DNA from: Streptomyces sp. PsTaAH-137
Lineage (GTDB): Bacteria; Actinomycetota; Actinomycetes; Streptomycetales; Streptomycetaceae
Direction: 5' to 3'
NCBI RefSeq assembly: GCF_003259365.1
Contig: NZ_QLLY01000006.1
Location: 458,747-522,746 of the forward strand
Length of the DNA: 64,000 nucleotides
A program made the position numbers and the translations under genes. Numbering within the stretch: position 1 is the first letter of the stretch; each line of letters starts with the position of its first letter. The notes beneath the pieces were generated by a model, which did not search any database, had not been told where the DNA came from, and worked only from the letters and a program-made list of their open reading frames with translations. Shown here piece after piece: positions 25,228-33,614 of the stretch.

Positions 25228-26268
25228 CTACTTGGCCCGGTCGAAGTCGATCGCGGAGTAGGCGCGCAGCTTGCTCAGCCGGTGCTCCGAGTCGATCTGC
25301 CGGATGGTCCCGGACTTGGACCGCATCACGAGGGACGACGTGGTCGCCCCCTCGGACTGGTACCGGACCCCGCGCAGCAGCTCGCCGTCCGTGATGCCGG
25401 TGGCCACGAAGAACACGTTCTCCCCGGAGACCAGGTCGTCGGTGGACAGCACCCGGTCCAGGTCGTGCCCGGCGTCGAGCGCCCGCTGCCGCTCCTCGTC
25501 GTCCTTGGGCCACAGCTTGCCCTGGATCACACCGCCCAGGCACTTCATGGCGCAGGCGGAGATGATGCCCTCCGGCGTACCGCCGATGCCGAGCATCAGG
25601 TCGATGCCGGTGCCCTCGCGCACGGCGAGGATCGAACCGGCGACATCGCCGTCCGAGATCAGCTTGATCCGGGCGCCGGTCTCCCGGATCTCCTTGATCA
25701 TGCCCTCGTGGCGCGGCCGGTCGAGGATGACGACGGTGACGTCCTCGGGGGCGCGCCGCTTCGCCTTGGCGACCCGGCGGATGTTCACCGACACCGGGGC
25801 GTTGATGTCCACGTAGTCCGCGGCTTCCGGGCCGGTGACCAGCTTGTCCATGTAGAAGACGGCGGACGGGTCGAACATCGTGCCGCGGTCGGCGGCGGCC
25901 AGCACCGCGATCGCGTTCGGCATGCCCTTCGCGCAGAGCGTCGTGCCGTCGATCGGGTCGACGGCGATGTCGACCTCGGCGCCGGTCCCGTCCCCGACGT
26001 GCTCCCCGTTGAACAGCATCGGGGCCTCGTCCTTCTCGCCCTCGCCGATGACGACGACACCGTTCATCGACACGGTGGAGACGAGGGTCCGCATGGCGCG
26101 CACGGCGGCGCCGTCCGCCCCGTTCTTGTCGCCGCGCCCGACCCAGCGGCCGGCGGCCATGGCGGCCGCCTCGGTGACGCGGACCAGTTCCAGGGCGAGG
26201 TTGCGGTCGGGGGCCTCGGAAGGAACCTCGAGTTCGGACGGCAGCTGGTGATGCTGATGCTCGGTCAT
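25228..26268 (-). CDS. glpX: class II fructose-1,6-bisphosphatase
   Basis: The 346-residue GlpX hydrolyses fructose 1,6-bisphosphate for gluconeogenesis and is the sole FBPase type in many actinobacteria. Metal/substrate motifs of the Li-sensitive phosphatase superfamily are seen: GDKNGADGAAV, IGEGEKDEAPML and AVDPIDGTTL. The ATSS...RSKSGT stretch lies near the C-terminus. Length is normal. An AAAGGTG ribosome site precedes the ATG. A GTATGCAC inverted repeat is found in the upstream divergent region. Confidence 0.96.
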   Translation of the reverse strand: MTEHQHHQLPSELEVPSEAPDRNLALELVRVTEAAAMAAGRWVGRGDKNGADGAAVRAMRTLVSTVSMNGVVVIGEGEKDEAPMLFNGEHVGDGTGAEVDIAVDPIDGTTLCAKGMPNAIAVLAAADRGTMFDPSAVFYMDKLVTGPEAADYVDINAPVSVNIRRVAKAKRRAPEDVTVVILDRPRHEGMIKEIRETGARIKLISDGDVAGSILAVREGTGIDLMLGIGGTPEGIISACAMKCLGGVIQGKLWPKDDEERQRALDAGHDLDRVLSTDDLVSGENVFFVATGITDGELLRGVRYQSEGATTSSLVMRSKSGTIRQIDSEHRLSKLRAYSAIDFDRAK

Positions 26269-26405
26269 CGAGACGCACCTTTCTGTTCCGGCGTTTCCTG
26301 CCGGGATACGACGACGGCCGGATGAGGGTTGATGTGCCCCGACTCTATCGCTCGTACGACAATCTGAGCAGACCGCCCCACGAATGAGCGGATACGTTCA
26401 TGACA

Positions 26406-26429
26406 GGTATGCACATCGGTGTGCATACC
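26406..26429. promoter_or_regulatory. perfect 10-bp inverted repeat, candidate operator
   Basis: GGTATGCACA (26406-26415) and TGTGCATACC (26420-26429) are exact complements around TCGG. It lies between the divergent glpX and DUF4245 genes, 59 bases before the latter's start, where an operator would be expected. Operator or RNA hairpin cannot be told apart by eye. Confidence 0.5.
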
Positions 26430-26487
26430 GGGCCGCGAACGGGGACCTCCCGGCGGAGATCGTTCGGCCACCTGCGACGATGGGCGG

Positions 26488-27024
26488 GTGGCAGGAAGAA
26501 ATGGCAAGAAGACGGTGGGCAGCCTGGTGCTGTCCCTGGGTGTCTGCGTCGTGGCGGCGGGCGTGATCTACGTGTTCGTCCCGCACGACGATTCCAAGGA
26601 GACGCCTGTCAAGCGCGTGGACTACCGGGTGGAGCTGCTCTCGGCCCGCCGCGCGGCCTCCTATCCGGTGGCCGCCCCCGAGGGCCTGGCGAAGTCGTGG
26701 AAGCCCACGTCCGTGCGCTACGACGGCGAGGGCAACGAGGCCTGGCACCTCGGCTTCCTCGACCCCGACGGCCAGTACATCGCCGTCGAGCAGTCGACCG
26801 ACAAGCCGACCCGTTTCATCGACGAGGCGAGCCAGGGCGCCGAGGAGACCCGCCACGAGCAGACCATCAACGGCGCGCGGTGGCAGCGCTACACGGGCGA
26901 GAAGTACGACGCCCTGGTCCTGAAGCAGAAGAACGCCACGACGGTGGTGACCGGCACGGCGGGCTTCGACGGCCTGACGAAGATGGCCGAGGCGCTGAAG
27001 ATGGAGCGCGACACGTCGGTGTGA
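26488..27024 (+). CDS. DUF4245 family membrane-anchored protein
   Basis: The 178-residue protein has a short basic N-terminus (AGRNGKKT) and one membrane helix (VGSLVLSLGVCVVAAGVIYVFV). The extracytoplasmic domain has the DUF4245 pattern PVKRVDYRVELLSARRAASYPVAAPEGLAKSWKPTSVRY and WHLGFLDPDGQYIAVEQST. No catalytic residues are apparent and the function is unknown. The gene is conserved next to glpX in Streptomyces as far as I recall. GTG 26488 follows GACGAT by 6 nt, so the message is probably leaderless. It converges on a nitroreductase-fold gene across a repeat and a terminator. Confidence 0.85.
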   Translation: MAGRNGKKTVGSLVLSLGVCVVAAGVIYVFVPHDDSKETPVKRVDYRVELLSARRAASYPVAAPEGLAKSWKPTSVRYDGEGNEAWHLGFLDPDGQYIAVEQSTDKPTRFIDEASQGAEETRHEQTINGARWQRYTGEKYDALVLKQKNATTVVTGTAGFDGLTKMAEALKMERDTSV

Positions 27025-27062
27025 CGTGTCGCGCGGTCGCCCGCACCCGGGTTGTCGTTCGT

Positions 27063-27136
27063 GTGCGGCCCGGTGGCCGCTTCTCGCGCAGTTCCTCGCG
27101 CCCCTGAGACGCGCACTTCGTGCGGCATCTCATCAT
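27063..27136. repeat. interspersed repeat, locus D (one arm plus nested hairpin)
   Basis: GGTGGCCGCTTCTCGCGCAG followed by TTCCTCGCGCCCCTGAG, with one base different from the family core, then the GCGCACTTCGTGCGGCATCTCATCA hairpin shared with loci A, F and G. The opposite arm is missing. Confidence 0.8.
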
Positions 27137-27139
27137 GCG

Positions 27140-27176
27140 AAAGGGCCCCGGCTTCTGGGGGAAGCCGGGGCCCTTT
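27140..27176. terminator. 16-bp terminator between convergent genes
   Basis: AAAGGGCCCCGGCTTC (27140-27155) and its complement (27161-27176) flank TGGGG. The stem ends in TTT on either strand, so both flanking genes may use it. Confidence 0.88.
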
Positions 27177-27191
27177 CGGGTGCGTGGGGGC

Positions 27192-27782
27192 TCAGACCGT
27201 GGTGATGACCTGGTCGAGCTCGAGGCGCGGGGAACGGGGGAACCAGGCGTTGTCGCCGGGCTTGCCGATGTTGATGACCATCAGGGGGGTGTGGTCGTCG
27301 TCCAGGAACTCCTTCTGGACGCCGGCGAAGTCGAAGCCGGTCATCGGGCCCGCGGCCAGACCGGCGGCACGCACGCCCATGATGAAGTAGCCGGCCTGCA
27401 GCGTGGCGTTGACCAGCGCGGCCTGCTCGCGGACCGGGCGCTCGGAGAAGAACGCGTCCTTGGCCTGCGGGAAGTGCGGGAGCAGCTGCGGAAGCTCCTC
27501 GTGGAACTCGTTGTCCGCGGAGAGGATCGCGACCAGCGGGGCCGAGGCGGTCTTCGGCTGGTTGCCCTCGGCCATGTGCTTCACGAGGCGCTCGCGGGCC
27601 TCGGGGGAGCGGACCAGGGTGATGCGCAGCGGCGACTGGTTGAAGGCGGTCGGGCCGTACTTGACCAGGTCGTAGATCGCCTGGACCTGCTCGTCGGTCA
27701 CCGGCTCGTCGGTGAAGGTGTTCGCGGTGCGGGCCTCGCGGAAGAGCAGGTCCTGGGCGGCGGAGTCAAGAACGAGGGACAT
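27192..27782 (-). CDS. malonic semialdehyde reductase / nitroreductase-family protein
   Basis: The 196-residue flavoprotein has the RutE/HadB-like nitroreductase fold: LLFREARTANTFTDEPVTDEQVQAIYDLVKYGPTAFNQSPLRITLVRSPEARERL with the FMN-binding TAFNQSP turn, and MGVRAAGLAAGPMTGFD near the end. RutE reduces toxic malonic semialdehyde during uracil breakdown, and many homologues are general NAD(P)H-dependent reductases. No other rut genes are nearby, so a detoxification role is all that can be said. AGAAGG precedes the ATG. Confidence 0.88.
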   Translation of the reverse strand: MSLVLDSAAQDLLFREARTANTFTDEPVTDEQVQAIYDLVKYGPTAFNQSPLRITLVRSPEARERLVKHMAEGNQPKTASAPLVAILSADNEFHEELPQLLPHFPQAKDAFFSERPVREQAALVNATLQAGYFIMGVRAAGLAAGPMTGFDFAGVQKEFLDDDHTPLMVINIGKPGDNAWFPRSPRLELDQVITTV

Positions 27783-27896
27783 TGATCAACCTTCTCGTAC
27801 GGATCAACTGATGTCCCCGACCCTACGCCGATGAGGTTCAACTTTCAACAAACACCCTCGTGACCCTCTTCACAAGGGCCCGCGAGGCCGCAGCGG

Positions 27897-28139
27897 TCAC
27901 TCCTCCGGGTCGCCCTCCGCCCCGTCCCCGTCGGCCTCCTCGGCCAGCGCCGCGTCGAGCCGGGCCCGCGCCCCGTCCAGCCAGCGCCGGCACACCTTCG
28001 CCAGCTCCTCGCCCCGCTCCCACAGCGCGAGCGACTCCTCCAGGGACGTGCCACCGGCCTCCAACCGCCGTACGACATCGATCAGTTCGTCCCGGGCCTG
28101 CTCATAGCCGAGCGCCTCGTCGGCCGCCTTCGTGGTCAT
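27897..28139 (-). CDS. xseB: exodeoxyribonuclease VII small subunit
   Basis: The 80-residue XseB has the family core LGYEQARDELIDVVRRLEAGGTSLEESLALWERGEELAKVCRRWLDGARARLDAAL, a helical hairpin that binds several copies to XseA. The tail is acidic. ATG 28139 is chosen because GAGGA lies about 9 nt upstream. A GTG at 28157 overlaps the xseA stop as GTGA and could be a coupled start adding six residues. With XseA it forms the single-strand exonuclease that trims DNA in repair. Confidence 0.93.
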   Translation of the reverse strand: MTTKAADEALGYEQARDELIDVVRRLEAGGTSLEESLALWERGEELAKVCRRWLDGARARLDAALAEEADGDGAEGDPEE

Positions 28140-28153
28140 GCTGTTGTCCGTCC

Positions 28154-29371
28154 TCACGCTTCGGTTTCTGTGACTCGTACGGTGAACTCGCCCTCGGCGA
28201 CCCGGGCCCGCAGCTCCTCGCCGCCCGCCGTCTCGTCCGGGCCGCGCACCACGTGGCCGTCGGCCTTCTGAAGGACCGCGTAGCCCCGCTTGAGGGTGGC
28301 GGCCGGGGAGAGGGCGACCACGCGCGCGTGCGTGTGCGTCAGCTCCGACTCGGCGCGGTCCAGGAGATGGCCGAGGGTGCGGCGGCTGCGCTCGGTCAGC
28401 GCCGTGATCTGCGCCTCGCGGTCGTCGACCATCCGGTGCGGGTCCTCTATCGAGGGCCGGGCCAGCGCCGCGGCGAGCCCCCGCTCCTCCCGGTCGAGGA
28501 ACGCCTCCACGCTGCGCCGGGCCCGGTCCCGCAGGAACCGCACCCGCTCGTACTCCTCACCGACGTCCGGCACCACCTTCTTGGCGGCGTCGGTCGGGGT
28601 GGAGGCCCGCAGGTCGGCGACGTAGTCGAGCAGGGGGTTGTCCGGCTCGTGCCCGATCGCGGAGACGACCGGCGTCCGGCACGACGCCACGGTCCGCACC
28701 AGCTGCTCGTCCGAGAACGGCAACAGGTCCTCCACGCTGCCGCCGCCGCGCGCCACGACGATCACGTCGACCTCGTCCAGCGCGTCCAGCTCCTTGACCG
28801 CCTGGACGACCTGCGGCACCGCGTGCACGCCCTGCACCGGCACATTGCGCACCTCGAAGCGGACGGCGGGCCAGCGGTGCCGCGCGTTCTCCAGGACGTC
28901 GCGCTCGGCCGCCGACGCCCGCCCGCAGACCAGGCCGATCAGCTGCGGCAGGAACGGCAGCGGCTTCTTGCGGTCGGCCGCGAACAGCCCCTCGGCCGCC
29001 AGCGACTTCTTCAGCATCTCCAGACGCGCGAGCAGCTCACCGACGCCGACGGGCCGGATCTCGGCGGCCCGCAGCGAGAGCTGGCCGCGCGGCGCGTACC
29101 ACTCCGGCTTCGCGTGCACGACGACCCGGGACCCCTCGCGGACCACGTCCGCCACCGCGTCGAACACCTGTCGGTAGCAGGTGACCGAGACGGAGATGTC
29201 GTGCGACGGATCGCGCAGCGTCAGGAACACGACCCCCGCGCCGGGCCGCCGGGACAGCTGCGTGATCTGCCCCTCGACCCACACGGCACCGAGCCGGTCG
29301 ATCCATCCGCCGATCAGCCGGGACACCTCACCGACGGGGACCGGGGTGTCCGGGGACGTGTTGACAGCCAT
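28154..29371 (-). CDS. xseA: exodeoxyribonuclease VII large subunit
   Basis: The 405-residue catalytic subunit has an N-terminal OB-fold (VSRLIGGWIDRLGAVWVEGQITQLSRRPGAGVVFLTLRD). The nuclease core carries ARGGGSVEDLLPFSDEQLVR, SAIGHEPDNPLLDYVADLRASTPTDAA, and a long coiled coil that ends at LKRGYAVLQ. It cuts single-stranded DNA from both ends to short oligonucleotides. ATG 29371 is chosen: longer frame upstream lacks homology, and TACGCT lies 6 nt before this ATG, pointing to a leaderless message. It is divergent from the surface-protein gene. Confidence 0.95.
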   Translation of the reverse strand: MAVNTSPDTPVPVGEVSRLIGGWIDRLGAVWVEGQITQLSRRPGAGVVFLTLRDPSHDISVSVTCYRQVFDAVADVVREGSRVVVHAKPEWYAPRGQLSLRAAEIRPVGVGELLARLEMLKKSLAAEGLFAADRKKPLPFLPQLIGLVCGRASAAERDVLENARHRWPAVRFEVRNVPVQGVHAVPQVVQAVKELDALDEVDVIVVARGGGSVEDLLPFSDEQLVRTVASCRTPVVSAIGHEPDNPLLDYVADLRASTPTDAAKKVVPDVGEEYERVRFLRDRARRSVEAFLDREERGLAAALARPSIEDPHRMVDDREAQITALTERSRRTLGHLLDRAESELTHTHARVVALSPAATLKRGYAVLQKADGHVVRGPDETAGGEELRARVAEGEFTVRVTETEA

Positions 29372-29377
29372 GCCGCG

Positions 29378-29383
29378 AGCGTA
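29378..29383 (-). promoter_or_regulatory. -10 hexamer TACGCT of xseA
   Basis: TACGCT on the minus strand, 6-nt spacer CGCGGC, then ATG at 29371. Confidence 0.5.
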
Positions 29384-29470
29384 GCCGCCTGCACCGACAG
29401 CCTGTGGGTCACACGGGTTGTCCTGAGCGTGCCCCGGCGCGACCTGCCGCACGGCGCCGCCCGCCGTCCC

Positions 29471-29476
29471 TAGCGT
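29471..29476 (+). promoter_or_regulatory. -10 hexamer TAGCGT of the surface-protein gene
   Basis: TAGCGT, 8-nt spacer, then ATG at 29485. The spacer is slightly longer than in the other leaderless candidates. Confidence 0.4.
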
Positions 29477-29484
29477 CGGCCGGT

Positions 29485-31071
29485 ATGACAAACCTGATCA
29501 GGACCGCTGTCCCGGTGGCCGTGGCGGCGACCGGCGCCGTGTGCGCCTGCGCTCTGGTGGCCGCCTCACCGGTCAGCTCCGCGCCCGCCGCCCCGGCCCG
29601 TGACACCGTCTCGGTCGGCAACCCCGTCGCGGGCAGTAACGGCTTCGGGGTCGTCACCGAGGACGACGCCTACCTCGGCAGCACCGAGTCGGAGGGCCCG
29701 GTCGCCGTCGGCGGTGACCTCCGCTTCGGCGCCGGCTACAACGTCTCGCTGAACACCGCGGGGTCCTTCGTCGCCCCCGGCGACACGCAGCCCACCGCGC
29801 TGCTCGTCGGCGGCCGGGTCCGCTACGACCAGAGCGACCCGTCCGGCGTCCTCAAGGTCCTCCAGAACGGCTACGTCAAGATCGGCGACATGACCGGCGG
29901 GCAGGCCCTGGACACCGACGGCAACGGCGCCGCGGCCAACACCCACGTCGACGCCCAGGGCGCCGCGTACGACGCCACCCCGCGCATCGAACTCAGCACC
30001 CGCGAGGCCGCCGCGAAGGTCGGCGCCTCCGGCCTCATGGACTTCCCCGGCCTGTTCACCACGTACCGGGAACGGGCGACCGAGATGGCGAGCTGCGCCA
30101 ACAACGTCACCCTGCTCGACGGCAACGGCGACCCGCTCCCCGACCAGTCGACGGTGCCCGCGAACTCCCAGATCAAGCTCCGCCTCGACACCACCCGCAC
30201 CAACGTGCTGCACCTCACCGGCGCGATGCTCGACAACATCTCCACGCTGACCCTGCTCAATCAGCCGACGGCCGCCGCGCCCCTGGTCGTCGTCGTGGAC
30301 ACCACCGCCGAGGGCGGCGACTACACCTGGCACGCCCCGACCATGGCGGGCGTCGGCGACTCCCAGAACCACATCCTGTGGGACTTCCCGGACGCGACCA
30401 GGATCACCAACCCCGACGGCGACGAGATCGAGGGCACGGTCTACGCCCCGAGCGCCGAGTTCATCGACCTGGACTCCTCGAACATCGAGGGTGACGTCAT
30501 CGTCAAGTCGCTCGTCCAGGGGTCGACGGCGGCGGTCGGCGGGAACGCGGTCAACGCGGGGGAGATGCACTACCACCCGTTCGACGGGGTCGTGCGGTGC
30601 GACGACGAGACGTCGCCGACACCTACGCCCACTCCGACTCCGACTCCGACTCCGACTCCGACGCCGACTCCTACTCCGACGCCGACTCCTACTCCGACGC
30701 CGACGGTGACGCCGTCGCCGGACAACGGCACGGCCACGCCGAGCCCGAGTCCGACGCCGACTCCCACGCCTACCCCGACCGGCAGCCCCTCGCCCACGCC
30801 CACCCCCTCCGAGAGCACCCCGACGCCCACGCCCACGCCCACCTCCTCCCCGTCGCCGAGCAGCCCGACGCCCACCGCCACGGCGCCCACCACGGCCCCC
30901 GGCACGCCCACCCCGACCCCCACGCCCTCGCCCACCGGCCCCGCCCTCGCCCACACCGGGTCCGACCGCCGCGGCACCGCCGTCATCGGCGGCATCGCGG
31001 TGGCCCTGGTGGCCGCCGGTGCCGGAGCCCTGGCCCTGGGACGGCTGCGCAGGAACGGCCGCCACCGCTGA
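29485..31071 (+). CDS. sortase-anchored surface protein with choice-of-anchor A domain
   Basis: The 528-residue protein has a signal peptide (about 1-35). A choice-of-anchor A (collagen-binding-like) domain runs over about 40-370: NPVAGSNGFGVVTEDDAYLGSTESEGPVAVGGDLRFGAGYNV, LLVGGRV and GTVYAPSAEFIDLDSSNIEGDVIVKSL. Next come about 120 residues of Thr/Pro repeats, then LAHTGSDRRGTAVIGGIAVALVAAGAGALALGRLRR. LAHTG fits the LAXTG motif of class E sortases, followed by a helix and a basic end, so the protein should be linked to peptidoglycan with the TP stretch as stalk. Ligand unknown; no sortase gene is nearby. Confidence 0.88.
   Translation: MTNLIRTAVPVAVAATGAVCACALVAASPVSSAPAAPARDTVSVGNPVAGSNGFGVVTEDDAYLGSTESEGPVAVGGDLRFGAGYNVSLNTAGSFVAPGDTQPTALLVGGRVRYDQSDPSGVLKVLQNGYVKIGDMTGGQALDTDGNGAAANTHVDAQGAAYDATPRIELSTREAAAKVGASGLMDFPGLFTTYRERATEMASCANNVTLLDGNGDPLPDQSTVPANSQIKLRLDTTRTNVLHLTGAMLDNISTLTLLNQPTAAAPLVVVVDTTAEGGDYTWHAPTMAGVGDSQNHILWDFPDATRITNPDGDEIEGTVYAPSAEFIDLDSSNIEGDVIVKSLVQGSTAAVGGNAVNAGEMHYHPFDGVVRCDDETSPTPTPTPTPTPTPTPTPTPTPTPTPTPTPTVTPSPDNGTATPSPSPTPTPTPTPTGSPSPTPTPSESTPTPTPTPTSSPSPSSPTPTATAPTTAPGTPTPTPTPSPTGPALAHTGSDRRGTAVIGGIAVALVAAGAGALALGRLRRNGRHR
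30616..30711 (+). repeat. ACTCCG/ACGCCG microsatellite encoding the Thr-Pro stalk
   Basis: Hexameric CCGACT/CCGACG units run almost uninterrupted and include a repeated 18-base block (CCGACTCCTACTCCGACG). It lies in the coding frame, so copy-number change in steps of 6 bases alters stalk length without a frameshift. Confidence 0.85.
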
Positions 31072-31105
31072 CCCGGGCACCCCGAGCGGGGCGGGCGGCA
31101 CCCGG

Positions 31106-32485
31106 CTACACGGGATCCGCCGCCCGCCCGCGCTGCGCCACCAGCACCACGAGCCCGACCACCAGCCAGATCGCACCCACCACCTGCGCCGTCCCCGAGG
31201 CCTCCACGATCACCGCGACGGCGATCGCCGCACCGACCACCGGCACCAGCAGATGCCGCCACCAGCTCACCGGCCCGCCCTGCCGGCGCACCACGAACCA
31301 GCCCACGACACTGGCGTGCAGCAGCGTGAACGCGGTCAGCGCGCCGATGTCGACCACCGACGTCAACTGGTCGAGACCGTCGTCACGGCGGGCCGCCCAC
31401 ACCGCCGCGACCAGCGTGATCACCGCCGCCACCAGCAGCGCGGCGCGCGGCACGCCCGAGTCCGTCCGGGACAGCACCTTCGGCAGCCGCCGGTCACGGG
31501 CCATCGCGAACACCAGCCGGCCCGCCGCGGCCTGCCCGGCCAGCGCCGCGAACGCCGCGCCGATCGCCTTGCTCACCGCCACCAGATCGTGCAGCCAGCC
31601 GCCGACCGACGCGTCCACGGTGTCGTAGAACGCGGAGCCCTGCTTCGCCGGATCGGCCGCCATCTGCGCCGACGACACCGGCTCAAGCAGCGCCGCCAGG
31701 TACGTCTGCGCGACGAACAGCACACCGGTGAGCACCAGGCAGAACAGCACCGCCCGCGCGACCTTCGCCGAACCGCCGGTGACCTCCTCGGCGAACGTGG
31801 CGATGGCGTCGAAGCCCAGGTACGAAAGGACGGCCACCGACACCGCGCCGAGCACCGCCGACAGCGCGAACGCGCCCTGGGTGCCGTCCCCGGTCAGCGG
31901 CGACAGCCAGCCGCGCTGCGCCCCGTCCGTCGCCAGCACCACGATCGCCGAGACGATGAAGATCACCAGCACCACGATCTCCAGCGCCAGGACCGCGAAG
32001 CCGACCCGGGCCGCGGCCCGTACGCCCCACAGGTTGAGCAGCGTCGTGATCACCACGGCGAGCGCCGTCCACACCCACCGCGACACGTCCGGCACCAGCG
32101 AGTTCATCGCGATCCCGGAGAACAGGTACGCCACCGCCGGGATCAGCAGATAGTCGAGCATCGCCATCCAGCCCGCGATGAACCCGGGCCCCTTTCCGAG
32201 CCCCACGCGCGCGTAGGCGTACACGGAACCCGCGCGCGGGGCGACCCGCACCATCTGGGCGTAGCTGAAAGCGGTGAACGCCATGGCGATCGTGGCGACG
32301 ACGTAGACGAGCGCGACCGCGCCGTGCGACTTCGCGTCCAGGGTGCCGAAGACGCCGACCGGCGCCATGGGGGCGATGAACAGGAGCCCGTAGACCACCA
32401 GATCCCGGAAGCCGAGGTTCCGGCGAAGTTTGCCGTCCGGGACCTCGGGGGTCCCGGGGACTTCGGACGCGGCTGGTACGGACAT
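31106..32485 (-). CDS. APC family amino acid permease
   Basis: The 459-residue transporter has about 12 helices and typical APC features: LGFRDLVVYGLLFIAPMAPVGVFG in helix 1, FSYAQMVRVAPRAGSVYAYARVGLGKGPGFIAGW in helix 3, and VLSYLGFDAIATFAEEV in helix 6. A basic FAMARDRRLPKVLSRTDSGVPRAALLV loop follows. Family members import amino acids or amines by proton symport; the substrate is not predictable. A GGAGG ribosome site precedes ATG 32485. It is divergent from ispH and shares a short control region with it. Confidence 0.9.
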   Translation of the reverse strand: MSVPAASEVPGTPEVPDGKLRRNLGFRDLVVYGLLFIAPMAPVGVFGTLDAKSHGAVALVYVVATIAMAFTAFSYAQMVRVAPRAGSVYAYARVGLGKGPGFIAGWMAMLDYLLIPAVAYLFSGIAMNSLVPDVSRWVWTALAVVITTLLNLWGVRAAARVGFAVLALEIVVLVIFIVSAIVVLATDGAQRGWLSPLTGDGTQGAFALSAVLGAVSVAVLSYLGFDAIATFAEEVTGGSAKVARAVLFCLVLTGVLFVAQTYLAALLEPVSSAQMAADPAKQGSAFYDTVDASVGGWLHDLVAVSKAIGAAFAALAGQAAAGRLVFAMARDRRLPKVLSRTDSGVPRAALLVAAVITLVAAVWAARRDDGLDQLTSVVDIGALTAFTLLHASVVGWFVVRRQGGPVSWWRHLLVPVVGAAIAVAVIVEASGTAQVVGAIWLVVGLVVLVAQRGRAADPV

Positions 32486-32566
32486 CGTGCCTCCGTTGAT
32501 CGGGCAGGCTCCCGGGCTTCACCAGTCTCCCCAGCCGGGCGATCTTTGGCCTGCTGGGGTCGGCCT

Positions 32567-32572
32567 TACGAT
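32567..32572 (+). promoter_or_regulatory. -10 hexamer TACGAT of ispH
   Basis: TACGAT, 7-nt spacer GGGGGAC, then ATG at 32580. The purine-rich spacer is too close to the ATG to serve as a normal Shine-Dalgarno. Confidence 0.55.
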
Positions 32573-32579
32573 GGGGGAC

Positions 32580-33584
32580 ATGACTGCTACGACTGGCTCC
32601 CGCCGTGTCCTGCTCGCCGCTCCCCGTGGCTACTGCGCCGGTGTGGACCGTGCCGTGATCGCCGTCGAGAAAGCCCTGGAGCAGTACGGGGCCCCGATCT
32701 ATGTCCGCCACGAGATCGTGCACAACAAGTACGTCGTGCAGACCCTGGAGCGGAAGGGCGCCATCTTCGTCGAACAGACGGAGGAGGTCCCCGAGGGCTC
32801 GATCGTGATGTTCTCGGCGCACGGTGTCGCACCGACCGTCCACGCGGAGGCCGAGCGCGGCAGGCTGGCGACGATCGACGCCACCTGCCCGCTCGTCACC
32901 AAGGTCCACAAGGAAGCGATCCGCTACGCCAACGACGACTTCGACATCCTCCTGATCGGCCACGAGGGCCACGAGGAGGTCATCGGCACCTCTGGCGAGG
33001 CCCCGGACCACATCACGCTGGTCGACGGCCCCGAGGACGTCGCCAAGGTCGAGGTCCGCGACCCGGAGAAGGTCGTCTGGCTCTCCCAGACCACGCTCTC
33101 CGTCGACGAGACGATGGAGACCGTCGACGCCCTGAAGACCAAGTTCCCCGGTCTCGTCTCCCCGCCGAGCGACGACATCTGCTACGCCACGCAGAACCGC
33201 CAGCTCGCCGTGAAGCAGATGGGCGCCGAGTCCGACCTCGTCATCGTCGTCGGCTCGCGCAACTCCTCCAACTCGGTCCGTCTCGTCGAGGTCGCCAAGC
33301 TGGCCGGCGCGAAGGACGCGCACCTCGTGGACTACGCGAGCGAGATCGACGAGTCCTGGCTGGACGGCGTGACCACGGTCGGCGTCACCTCCGGGGCCTC
33401 CGTGCCGGACGTCCTCGTTGAGCAGGTCCTGGAGTACCTGTCGCAGCGCGGCTTCGCCGACGTGGAGATCGTGAAGGCGGCCGAGGAGTCCATCACCTTC
33501 TCGCTGCCCAAGGAGCTCCGCCGCGACCTGCGCGCCGAGGCCGCCGCCCTCGTGGAGCGCGCGGATTCCACCTCCGGGAAGTGA
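32580..33584 (+). CDS. ispH: 4-hydroxy-3-methylbut-2-enyl diphosphate reductase
   Basis: The 334-residue IspH (LytB) carries out the last step of the MEP isoprenoid pathway, making IPP and DMAPP from HMBPP. The three [4Fe-4S] ligands are C19 (RGYCAGVDRA), C103 (ATCPLVTK) and C201 (DICYATQNRQ), and the catalytic Glu region (HEGHEEVIGT) is present. An in-frame ATG at 32571 is less likely, because TACGAT lies 7 nt before ATG 32580 and a leaderless start fits there. It feeds precursors to UppS, which is also encoded in this window. Confidence 0.96.
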   Translation: MTATTGSRRVLLAAPRGYCAGVDRAVIAVEKALEQYGAPIYVRHEIVHNKYVVQTLERKGAIFVEQTEEVPEGSIVMFSAHGVAPTVHAEAERGRLATIDATCPLVTKVHKEAIRYANDDFDILLIGHEGHEEVIGTSGEAPDHITLVDGPEDVAKVEVRDPEKVVWLSQTTLSVDETMETVDALKTKFPGLVSPPSDDICYATQNRQLAVKQMGAESDLVIVVGSRNSSNSVRLVEVAKLAGAKDAHLVDYASEIDESWLDGVTTVGVTSGASVPDVLVEQVLEYLSQRGFADVEIVKAAEESITFSLPKELRRDLRAEAAALVERADSTSGK

Positions 33585-33601
33585 CCGTGCGTCTCCCGTC
33601 G

Positions 33602-33607
33602 TAACGT
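33602..33607 (+). promoter_or_regulatory. -10 hexamer TAACGT of ppgK
   Basis: TAACGT, 7-nt spacer GGAGCGC, then ATG at 33615. The GGAG could alternatively serve as a close Shine-Dalgarno. Confidence 0.45.
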
Positions 33608-33614
33608 GGAGCGC

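Noticed and set aside
30616..30711. Short direct repeats that could suggest a CRISPR array
   Set aside because: The units are 6 bases without spacers, lie in the coding frame and encode a Thr-Pro stalk.
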